13,402 nucleotides of DNA from JANMDU01 sp031388245 (lineage in GTDB: Bacteria; Pseudomonadota; Gammaproteobacteria; Burkholderiales; Burkholderiaceae_C), in assembly GCA_031388245.1 (NCBI GenBank), contig JANNED010000339.1, positions 1 through 13,402 of the forward strand, given 5' to 3'. Position numbers and translations under genes: made by a program. This document shows positions 7,737 through 13,402 of the stretch, piece by piece. The first letter of the stretch is position 1; every line of letters starts with the position of its first letter. The notes under the pieces were generated by a model. The model searched no databases. It was not told the origin of the DNA and saw only the letters and a list, made by a program, of their open reading frames with translations.

Positions 7737-7924
7737 ATGTCAGGCTGAAAAGACTGGGATGACCTGTCCATTGCATTGCAGAGCAACGGTTTGAAGCCAA
7801 ACTACATGGCGTGCTTGCCCAATTGGCCTACGCAGGGCCCAAGCATCAGCAAAGAAAATGTATGCGGCTACCGATGCACAGCCAAGTGCAAGATTTCGAT
7901 ACAGCCACAAATGAAATGCTATGA
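7737..7924 (+). pseudogene. Decayed small gene: good ribosome site and start, early TGA, then a 5-bp duplication frameshift
   Basis: AAGGAG at 7725-7730 lies 6 nt before an ATG at 7737, an excellent start signal, but the frame reads Met-Ser-Gly and then TGA (7746-7748). The same frame continues KDWDDLSIA up to a tandem ATTGC-ATTGC repeat at 7770-7779. Removing one 5-bp copy joins it to another frame that reads EQRFEAKLHGVLAQLAYAGP, then KHQQRKCMRLPMHSQVQDFD and ends at TGA 7922-7924. The repaired product of about 60 residues is coherent and helix-prone, and the first stop is one base from Trp (TGG). I do not recognise the family. The original may have been longer, with its 3' end lost into the hairpin element that follows. 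That it was once a gene is inference; that two lesions break the frame is visible. Confidence 0.4.
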
Positions 7925-7955
7925 ATTAAATAGCATTGCGAGCATATTCGATGCT
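7915..7955. repeat. Tandem small hairpins (REP-like element or weak terminator of the dehydrogenase gene)
   Basis: AATGCTAT (7915-7922) pairs perfectly with ATAGCATT (7930-7937) around a 7-nt AT-rich loop. Three bases later AGCAT (7941-7945) pairs with ATGCT (7951-7955). The GCTAT...ATAGC palindrome resembles short intergenic palindromes that I recall as common in Comamonadaceae genomes. It lies 20 bp past the stop of the minus-strand dehydrogenase, and on that strand the second stem is followed by TCATTTG. It could therefore act as a weak terminator, but it has no proper T-tract. Confidence 0.45.
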
Positions 7956-7974
7956 GGCAATAGCCTGTTTTCAG

Positions 7975-8982
7975 TTAACGCCGCACTTGCAGTGCCCCAG
8001 GATTGACGATGTTTGTGGGCTGGCCTTTGATGAAATTCACCACGTTGTCAAATGCAGCGCCAAAGTAAAGCTCGTAACTGTCTTGCTCAACGTAGCCGAT
8101 GTGTGGCGTGCAGATGCAATTTTCTAGGCGGAGCAAGGCATGGCCTTGCAAAATGGGCTCGCTCTCAAACACATCAACCGCCGCCATGCCTGGCCGGCCT
8201 CGATTGAGCGCAGCGATCAGCGCATCTTGATCAATCAATTCAGCGCGAGCCGTGTTCACCAGCAAAGCGGTGGGTTTCATGAGCGATAAATCCGCCAAGC
8301 GCACGCAGCCAGCTGTCTCTTGCGTGAGCCGCAAATGCAAAGACACGACATCGCAGCGAGAAAAAAGTTCTTCGCTGCTTGATGCAGTGGCAAAACCCAA
8401 GCCTTGCGCACGGGCCTGCGTCGTCTCGCGGCCCCAGACCAGCACCTCCATGCCAAAGGCTTTGGCATAACCGGCCACGAGCTGGGCGATTTTGCCAAAA
8501 CCAAGCAGCCCGAGTGTGCGGCCTTTGAGTGTCGTACCAAGGTTGAAATTGGGCGGCATGGAGGCCGTTTTCAAGCCCGATTGCTGCCACGCGCCGTGCT
8601 TCAAATTAGCAACGTATTGTGGCAAGCGGCGCTGTGCTGCCATGATGAGCGCCCAAGTGAGCTCTGCCGGTGCTGTCGGCGAGCCCACGCCTTCTGCCAC
8701 AGCAATGCCGCGCTCGGTGCAGGCATTCACATCAATATGGCCACCCACACGACCGGTTTGTGAAATCAGCTTCAGGCGCGGCAGCTTTTCAATGATTTGG
8801 CGTGGCAAGCTGCTGCGCTCGCGGATCAGCACGATCACATCTGCGTCTTTGAGGCGAACGGACAGCTGACCGATGCCTTTGACGGTGTTGGTATAAACCT
8901 TGGCTTGGTATTCATCGAGCTTTGCTGCGCAGGGCAATTTGCGCACGGCATCTTGGTAGTCATCAAGGATCACAATATTCAT
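7975..8982 (-). CDS. D-2-hydroxyacid dehydrogenase family protein (phosphoglycerate-dehydrogenase-like)
   Basis: This is a cytoplasmic NAD(P)-dependent oxidoreductase interconverting a D-2-hydroxyacid and the 2-keto acid. The 335-residue protein (MNIVILDDYQDAV...) has the two-domain layout of the family. The nucleotide loop LGLLGFGKIA is at about 157-166. The expected catalytic triad is complete: Arg246 in NTARAELID, Glu275 in DVFESEP and His294 in CTPHIGY. The residue after the second Rossmann strand, usually Asp in NAD-specific members, lies in a WGRE segment, which hints at NADP preference. The ATG at 8982 is preferred over an ORF start at 9036 because the first 18 extra residues do not fit the family. 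The ribosome site is weak. It is divergent from the DUF1993 gene with an 84-bp gap. The substrate cannot be named, and serA is not implied. Confidence 0.9.
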   Translation of the reverse strand: MNIVILDDYQDAVRKLPCAAKLDEYQAKVYTNTVKGIGQLSVRLKDADVIVLIRERSSLPRQIIEKLPRLKLISQTGRVGGHIDVNACTERGIAVAEGVGSPTAPAELTWALIMAAQRRLPQYVANLKHGAWQQSGLKTASMPPNFNLGTTLKGRTLGLLGFGKIAQLVAGYAKAFGMEVLVWGRETTQARAQGLGFATASSSEELFSRCDVVSLHLRLTQETAGCVRLADLSLMKPTALLVNTARAELIDQDALIAALNRGRPGMAAVDVFESEPILQGHALLRLENCICTPHIGYVEQDSYELYFGAAFDNVVNFIKGQPTNIVNPGALQVRR

Positions 8983-9055
8983 GCGCTTATTGTGCCTGCA
9001 AGAATTCCCCAATCCGGCTACGATCAGCCCTCTCATCTTCCATCAACGTATCCAC

Positions 9056-9060
9056 AGGAG
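9056..9060 (+). promoter_or_regulatory. Ribosome binding site fixing the GTG start of the DUF1993 gene
   Basis: AGGAG lies 6 nt before the GTG at 9067. The next in-frame ATG, at 9079, would be 18 nt away, too far for this site, so translation most likely begins at the GTG. Confidence 0.75.
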
Positions 9061-9066
9061 AAATTT

Positions 9067-9588
9067 GTGAGTATTTCTATGTCTTCCGCCAGCGCACCCA
9101 TTTTCAAGTCTATGCTGGGCAATTTGGATCATTTTTTAAACAAAGCAGCCACGCATGCTGCAGCCAAAAAGTTTGATCCCGCGAACCTGCTGGCCGCGCG
9201 CTTGGCACCCGACATGCTGCCTTTCACACGCCAGGTGCTGATCGCCTGCGATGTCAGCAAATTCGGCTTGGCCCGGCTGGCGGGTATTGAGGCACCTAAA
9301 TTCGACGATACCGAAACCACGATTGAGCAATTGAAGGAGCGCATCGCCAAGACCATCGCGTTCATCGACAGCGTGAGCGCCGACAAGCTCGATGGCACCG
9401 AAGACAAAGAGGTGACTTTCCCCGCCGGCCCCGCTGGCAACCGCACGATGAAGGGCGAAGCCTATTTGAAGCATTGGGTGCTGCCCAATTTCTTCTTCCA
9501 TGTGACCACCGCCTATGCGCTGCTTCGCCACAACGGCGTGGAGCTGGGTAAGCCAGAGTACTTGCTGGGTGCGCGAGCCTTGGCTTAA
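9067..9588 (+). CDS. DUF1993 domain protein
   Basis: This 173-residue soluble protein matches the DUF1993 family by eye. Family-like features are the N-terminal FKSMLGNLDHFLNKA, the central ARLAPDMLPFTRQVLIACD segment, GIEAPKFDD, and the C-terminal HVTTAYALLRHNGVELGKPEYL. As I recall, the family is related to the DinB/YfiT four-helix fold, but no enzymatic role is established and I see no firm metal triad. The GTG start at 9067 is set by an AGGAG site 6 nt upstream. The ORF remains open well upstream, but that part is antisense to the dehydrogenase. The gene is divergently placed from the dehydrogenase and closes with its own strong terminator, so it is probably transcribed alone. Confidence 0.85.
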   Translation: MSISMSSASAPIFKSMLGNLDHFLNKAATHAAAKKFDPANLLAARLAPDMLPFTRQVLIACDVSKFGLARLAGIEAPKFDDTETTIEQLKERIAKTIAFIDSVSADKLDGTEDKEVTFPAGPAGNRTMKGEAYLKHWVLPNFFFHVTTAYALLRHNGVELGKPEYLLGARALA

Positions 9589-9644
9589 ACCGAACAAACG
9601 ATGCTGAGGCACAGAAATCTCAGTAGAACCAGAGAAAAACAGCG

Positions 9645-9690
9645 AAAATACGCGGTTGCTGCTAATCCCTAGCAGGCCGCGTATTTTTTT
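9645..9690 (+). terminator. Strong intrinsic terminator after the DUF1993 gene, abutting the next start codon
   Basis: AAAATACGCGG (9645-9655) pairs with CCGCGTATTTT (9677-9687), and inside it CTGCTA (9659-9664) pairs with TAGCAG (9670-9675) around a 5-nt loop, giving about 17 bp with a small internal bulge. A run of seven T residues ends at 9690. It terminates the DUF1993 transcript. The next gene starts only 3 bp later, at 9694. Confidence 0.9.
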
Positions 9691-9693
9691 ATC

Positions 9694-12516
9694 ATGCTGA
9701 GCTTTTCTTCTTTCAATAAAAAATCTGACAACACCGTGCAAGATTCCTCTGCTCCCAAAGCCGCCAAAGCCGCTGCCACACATCCTCTTGATGAGCTCAC
9801 AGGAGGTGCATTTTCTGCGCCCACCTCTGGCGAACGCGCTGCCAAGGTGCGCGAATGGCTCAGCAGCCAGCCCAGCACAGAGCAGATGCAAGAGGTTTTC
9901 CGGGAGCTCTCCTCGCGAGACAAAGGCGCAGCCAAGCCACTGCGCGAGAAGCTCGATGAACTCAAGCGCAGCGCCACCCAAGAGCATCGGGCTGCCGATT
10001 GGGCCGTCAAAGGCCAAGCGCTGCTGGATTTGGGCAAACTCAACATCGCCGATGCCTTGGCATGGCAGCGGGATGCAGCCAAAGCGGGTGCACCGCTGTC
10101 CAAAGAGCCTTTGGCCGCCTTACGAGCCAGCTTGAATGAGCGCGTCAAGCAGATTGAAGATTTGCAACACCGCGCTCAAGTGCAGCGCGAAGCCGCAATA
10201 TTGCTGGCTCAGCGCATTGAGCTGCTCTCTACCAAGCCCTTGGCCGATGCGCAGGCGGCATTTGAAACGCTGCATGTGGATGTGCAGCACTGGACGCAGC
10301 AAACCGCTGGCCTACAAGCCGATAGCCAGTGGCTCAGTGTAGATGCAAAATTCACGCCTCAGCTTGAAACCGCACAATCCCAGCTCAATTCGCTGTGGGA
10401 AGCCTTTTCTGCGGCACTCGCGCAAGCCACTGCGGCTCGGGAAGACACCTCTGCATCGCTACCTGCTGTACCAGTTTGGGCCGAAGCCATTCGCTCGGCG
10501 CGTGCGGCGGCTCGCGGCGAGGCCGATAAAAAGCACGACAAACCCGTCAAGCCCAAAGTCGATCCAGAAAAACGCAGTGCGGCAAACGCTTCGGTGCGAG
10601 AAGTGCTCTCAAAATTGGAGCTTGAGCTCGACGAAGGCCACGGCAAGGCCAGCGCGCAGGCCGCCAATGATTTGCGCAACGCACTGAAAGAGCATGGCGA
10701 ATTCATCGACGACCGCGTTGAGGCCAAGGCGCGTGATGCACTCAGTGCAGCGGGTGAGATGGAAGGCTGGCAAAAATGGCGCGCCAATCAAATCCGTGAA
10801 GAGCTGATCATCAAGGCGCAAACGTTGGTGGCCAAACCACTCGGTGGCCGCAAGCAGCAAGAAGCTGTGCGCAGTCTGCGCGATGCTTGGAAGCAAACCG
10901 ATCAAGGCGGCATGCCCAATCATGGCATGTGGCGCAAATTTGACGAGGCTTGCAACGAGGCGCACAAGCTTGTTGAGGCTTGGATTGAGAAGGTCAAAGC
11001 TGAAGAAGCAACACACAAAGCTCAGCGCAGTGCAATCATTGAAGAGATTCAAGCTTGGTTTGCCGCAAACGCCACGCGCACCGATTGGAAGAGCGTGGAT
11101 CGCGAGCTGCACCAGCTCTCTGAGAAATGGCGCGGCGCTGGCCACATTGGCGAAAAAGCCTTTGCTGAGCTCCAGCCGCAATACAAAACTGCCATGAAAG
11201 CTGCGCATGGCCCGCTTGAGGCTGCGCAAAAAGCATCGTTGGATCGCCGCCGCGCGATGATAGAAGAGGCCGCCGTCTTGGGCGCTGCGCCCATGATGCG
11301 CATTGATGCCGTGAAATCTCTGCAAGGCCGCTGGCAAGCGGAGGCGCAAAGCGTGCCGATGGATCGCAAAGAAGAGCAAAAGCTCTGGGATGCCTTCCGC
11401 AAACCGATTGATGAGGCTTTTGAGCGCAAAGGCAAAGCCCGCGAAAACGAGGCCGCTGCCATGAGCCAGCACGACAAAGCTGTGCTTGATGCCACCAAGG
11501 TGCTTGATGCTGCGATTGCCACGGGCGATGCACGCGCCATTCGCAATGCGATGGACGCGCTGGATGCCGCTGGGCGCGGCAGAGCCATGCCCGCGCCTGC
11601 ACCAGCAACTGCAGCATCGGCAAAGGCCCCGGCTTCAGATGCAGCTTCTGCCGCAGTTATCGAGCAAAAAGAGCAAATTGCCGGCACAGAATCTACACAG
11701 CTTGCTATTGAAAACGTAGCAAATGTTGCCGCGGAAACACCAGTTTCAACGGACACTGACAATTTGCCCGCTCAACAAACCACCGCTGCTGAGGCTTCAC
11801 CCGCACCTGCTGAGCCGCCCAAAGCGGCGCCCAAACCTGTGGTTGCTCGCCGTGGTGATGATCGTCCCGGCGCTAAGCTGCAAACGCCCGTCAAGCCAGA
11901 TGCTGGCCGCTTTGGCGATAAACGTGGCGGGGACCGAAGAGACGGTAAATTTGGCGACAAAAAACTTGGGGGCTTTGGTGCGCGTGATGGTGCTGCTCGG
12001 CCTGCATTGGGTGGTGATTCTCGCGGCGCAGGCCGAGATGATCGCTTTGAAGACCGTGGCCCGCGCTTGTCAAACAATGCGTTTTACGCCCTGCGCGACG
12101 GCATGGACAAAGCGCAATCGGCGCTCAAAAAGCTCGCAGCCCAAGCACACGGCGAATCGGTGGTCTCCTTGCTTGCTGCTTGGGAAGGTCGCAATGCTGA
12201 GAGCTTGCCCACTGCGCAGCAGCTGGGTCGCAGTTTGCAGCCCGCCGCACGCACGCAATGGGCGCAAGTGCTTGCCAAGCCCGCTTCTGGTGATGCGTCT
12301 CAAGCTCTCTTGCGCTTAGAAATGGCCGCCGAGGTGCCTTCACCCGCCGAGCAACTCGACGCCCGTCGCATGATGCAGCTTCAGATGCTCACCAAGCGCG
12401 GTGAAGCCGCACCGAAAGACACTTGGCAACAAGACGCTGCCGCTGTGTTGGCCAGTGCCCACGAAGAGAAAAACGCCAGACGCTTACAAAACGCTTTGAA
12501 AGCTTTGCTGCGTTAG
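9694..12516 (+). CDS. DUF349 domain protein with Arg/Gly-rich disordered segment
   Basis: This 940-residue, largely helical and coiled-coil-like cytoplasmic protein has at least three DUF349-type helical units with spaced tryptophans: about 370-430 (W399, W413), 445-500 (W455, W465, W479) and 515-580 (W547, W565). The N-terminal part (HPLDELTGGAFSAPTSGERA and following) is the opening I associate with the beta-proteobacterial members. Residues about 630-715 are an Ala/Pro/Glu-rich linker. Residues about 719-791 are rich in Arg, Gly and Asp (RFGDKRGGDRRDGKFGDKK and similar) and look disordered. A conserved-looking helical C-terminal domain runs from 795 to 940. No secretion signal or membrane segment is seen. 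The start has no Shine-Dalgarno and follows a terminator by 3 bp. The function of DUF349 proteins is not established; the basic RG tract makes nucleic-acid binding possible, which is inference. Confidence 0.87.
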   Translation: MLSFSSFNKKSDNTVQDSSAPKAAKAAATHPLDELTGGAFSAPTSGERAAKVREWLSSQPSTEQMQEVFRELSSRDKGAAKPLREKLDELKRSATQEHRAADWAVKGQALLDLGKLNIADALAWQRDAAKAGAPLSKEPLAALRASLNERVKQIEDLQHRAQVQREAAILLAQRIELLSTKPLADAQAAFETLHVDVQHWTQQTAGLQADSQWLSVDAKFTPQLETAQSQLNSLWEAFSAALAQATAAREDTSASLPAVPVWAEAIRSARAAARGEADKKHDKPVKPKVDPEKRSAANASVREVLSKLELELDEGHGKASAQAANDLRNALKEHGEFIDDRVEAKARDALSAAGEMEGWQKWRANQIREELIIKAQTLVAKPLGGRKQQEAVRSLRDAWKQTDQGGMPNHGMWRKFDEACNEAHKLVEAWIEKVKAEEATHKAQRSAIIEEIQAWFAANATRTDWKSVDRELHQLSEKWRGAGHIGEKAFAELQPQYKTAMKAAHGPLEAAQKASLDRRRAMIEEAAVLGAAPMMRIDAVKSLQGRWQAEAQSVPMDRKEEQKLWDAFRKPIDEAFERKGKARENEAAAMSQHDKAVLDATKVLDAAIATGDARAIRNAMDALDAAGRGRAMPAPAPATAASAKAPASDAASAAVIEQKEQIAGTESTQLAIENVANVAAETPVSTDTDNLPAQQTTAAEASPAPAEPPKAAPKPVVARRGDDRPGAKLQTPVKPDAGRFGDKRGGDRRDGKFGDKKLGGFGARDGAARPALGGDSRGAGRDDRFEDRGPRLSNNAFYALRDGMDKAQSALKKLAAQAHGESVVSLLAAWEGRNAESLPTAQQLGRSLQPAARTQWAQVLAKPASGDASQALLRLEMAAEVPSPAEQLDARRMMQLQMLTKRGEAAPKDTWQQDAAAVLASAHEEKNARRLQNALKALLR

Positions 12517-12548
12517 ACACACGAAGTTTTTGGGTCTCTCAAGAAGCG

Positions 12549-12590
12549 AAAAAAAGAAAAAAAAAGCCTAGTTCCGAAGAACTAGGCTTT
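12549..12590 (-). terminator. UUCG-loop intrinsic terminator of the phasin gene
   Basis: On the minus strand AAAGCCTAGTTC, loop TTCG, then GAACTAGGCTTT form a perfect 12-bp stem with the very stable C(UUCG)G tetraloop. A T6-C-T7 tract follows (12562-12549). It lies about 145 bp beyond the phasin stop. On the plus strand it also lies 46 bp past the DUF349 stop, but there it lacks a U-tract, so it is mainly a minus-strand terminator between two convergent genes. Confidence 0.9.
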
Positions 12591-12734
12591 GAACTGGATC
12601 CCAGAGCTTTGCAGCTCAACAAGGACCCGAGGAGACAACTTTTACAAATTCAATGATGAGATTGTCGCTGTGTGCTGGGCAAAACGTCTTGAGATGTGAC
12701 TCTAAAGATCAACGCACCACACTCAAGCTAGCGC

Positions 12735-13277
12735 TTAACGTTTTTTAGCAGCAGCTTTGGTAGAGGCCACTGCGGTCTGGCTCACGGCAGCAATGTTTTG
12801 TTCAGCCAATTCAGTGGCTTGCTTGACGGCTTTTTGCACAGCATCGTATGCATTGCCAGCGGCTGCCACGGCGCTTTTCATCACAGCCACTGCTGACTCA
12901 GAGCCAGCAGGCGCGTTTTTAGCGATGCCATCGACGAGACCTGCGAATTGCTTTTGAGCAGCAGCGGTTTGAGCTTCATAAGCGGAGGTGAATTCTGCGC
13001 TTGTGCCTGATGCGATGTCATACAAATGGCGGCTGTAAGCGAGGCTTTTCTCAGCCAAAGGTTGCAAGAAAGACGCTTGCAGAGCCAAGAGCTCTTGCGC
13101 ATCTTTCACGCTCAAAGCGGCTTTCGTGCCTTCAGCAGCTTCGGCCAGAGCGGCTTTGCCAGCGGTCAGATTCAGCTCAACGAGCTTTTCGACACCAGAG
13201 AATGCCTTGTTGGTCAGGCCAAACATGGTGTCAAAATTGGCTTTTTGTGCGGCGAGGACTTGTTCAACGGTCAACAT
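12735..13277 (-). CDS. phaP: Phasin family protein (polyhydroxyalkanoate granule-associated)
   Basis: This 180-residue, alanine-rich, amphipathic helical protein matches the PhaP phasin family. It opens with MLTVEQVLAAQKANFDTMFG and FSGVEKLVELNLTAGKAAL, has the central YSRHLYDIASGTSAEF segment and ends in a lysine-rich Ala tail (TKAAAKKR). Phasins coat polyhydroxyalkanoate granules and control their size and number. The ATG at 13277 is chosen over a TTG at 13283 because AGGAG lies 8 nt before it but only 3 nt before the TTG. The gene is monocistronic, with its own promoter, two flanking operators and a strong terminator. No PHA synthase gene is in the window, so the exact paralogue cannot be fixed, and the symbol marks the family. 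Confidence 0.88.
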   Translation of the reverse strand: MLTVEQVLAAQKANFDTMFGLTNKAFSGVEKLVELNLTAGKAALAEAAEGTKAALSVKDAQELLALQASFLQPLAEKSLAYSRHLYDIASGTSAEFTSAYEAQTAAAQKQFAGLVDGIAKNAPAGSESAVAVMKSAVAAAGNAYDAVQKAVKQATELAEQNIAAVSQTAVASTKAAAKKR

Positions 13278-13317
13278 AATCAATACTCCTAGAGGTTGGG
13301 GTTAAATAACAATCGAA

Positions 13318-13337
13318 ATTTTTGCTGCGGTGCAACA
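13318..13337 (+). promoter_or_regulatory. Proximal PhaR-like operator of the phasin gene
   Basis: ATTTTTGCTGCGGTGCAACA reads on the plus strand just downstream of the expected transcription start (about 13339 on the minus strand). It is identical to the distal site in 18 of 20 positions, and only the two central bases differ. TGC/GCA-rich motifs of this kind are known targets of the PHA-responsive repressor PhaR at phasin promoters. A protein bound here would block initiation. That PhaR is the ligand is inference. Confidence 0.65.
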
Positions 13338-13345
13338 TAAAACCA

Positions 13346-13374
13346 AGTATAGGGTAATCCCGTGACCGAATCAA
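13346..13374 (-). promoter_or_regulatory. Sigma-70 promoter of the phasin gene
   Basis: On the minus strand a TTGATT -35 box (13374-13369) and a TATACT -10 box (13351-13346) are separated by exactly 17 bp, close to consensus. The implied start lies near 13339, giving a leader of about 60 nt that contains the AGGAG ribosome site. Confidence 0.8.
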
Positions 13375-13382
13375 GACATTTT

Positions 13383-13402
13383 TGTTGCAGTGCAGCAAAA
13401 AT
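13383..13402 (-). promoter_or_regulatory. Distal PhaR-like operator of the phasin gene
   Basis: On the minus strand this reads ATTTTTGCTGCACTGCAACA, the same element as the proximal operator but in the opposite orientation. It lies just upstream of the -35 box, with its centre 65 bp from the other site. The window ends at its last base, so it may extend further. Confidence 0.62.

Noticed and set aside
7737..8006. Reading the TGA at 7746 as selenocysteine in a small protein
   Set aside because: No SECIS-like hairpin stands out directly after the TGA, the surrounding residues do not resemble a selenoprotein, and the downstream frame breaks again at the ATTGC duplication. Pseudogene decay is simpler.
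8797..9066. Upstream extension of the DUF1993 frame
   Set aside because: It overlaps the dehydrogenase gene in antisense, and a good AGGAG site supports the GTG at 9067.
9136..10017. 293-codon minus-strand ORF spanning the DUF1993 and DUF349 genes
   Set aside because: It crosses a strong terminator and is antisense to two well-supported genes; no recognisable domain.
10609..11472. 287-codon minus-strand ORF
   Set aside because: Antisense shadow of the DUF349 repeats, with no ribosome site or family resemblance.

Overview
The window looks like ordinary chromosomal DNA of a betaproteobacterium in Burkholderiales, most likely Comamonadaceae. That rests on the gene families seen (a Gcr-type membrane 'recombinase', a DUF349 protein, a phasin with PhaR-like operators, a livFGMH-type transporter beside a DmdB-like acyl-CoA ligase), on ATG starts with GGAG-type ribosome sites, and on a moderately GC-rich base composition. 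The placement is from recognition, not from a search. No rRNA, tRNA, CRISPR array, IS element or phage gene was seen.

Positions 1-5641, all minus strand, form one uptake-and-activation block. In transcription order it holds an AMP-forming acyl-CoA ligase, a periplasmic substrate-binding protein with signal peptide, the two permeases LivH and LivM, and the first 52 codons of the ATPase LivG, which runs off the left edge. The permease and ATPase genes are packed tightly (2-bp gap, then a 4-bp ATGA overlap). A strong intrinsic terminator sits between the binding-protein gene and livH, so the binding protein should be made in excess of the membrane parts. The adjoining ligase suggests that the imported substrate is a carboxylic acid that is then converted to its CoA thioester, rather than a branched-chain amino acid.

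Positions 5706-9588 hold a large membrane protein of the Gcr/COG4389 family (minus), a short region with what appears to be a decayed gene and hairpins, a D-2-hydroxyacid dehydrogenase (minus), and divergent from it a DUF1993 protein (plus) ending in a strong terminator.

Positions 9694-13402 hold a 940-residue DUF349 protein (plus) whose start codon lies 3 bp after the U-tract of the preceding terminator and has no ribosome site. Convergent to it is a phasin gene (minus), involved in polyhydroxyalkanoate granules. The phasin gene has a near-consensus sigma-70 promoter flanked by two almost identical 20-bp operators in opposite orientation, and a UUCG-loop terminator with a long T-tract.

I did not find a clearly new multi-gene system. 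The most useful observations are the phasin operator pair, the Arg/Gly-rich disordered segment and odd start context of the DUF349 gene, the 5-bp-duplication pseudogene at 7737-7924, and the hairpin-rich control regions of the transporter operon.
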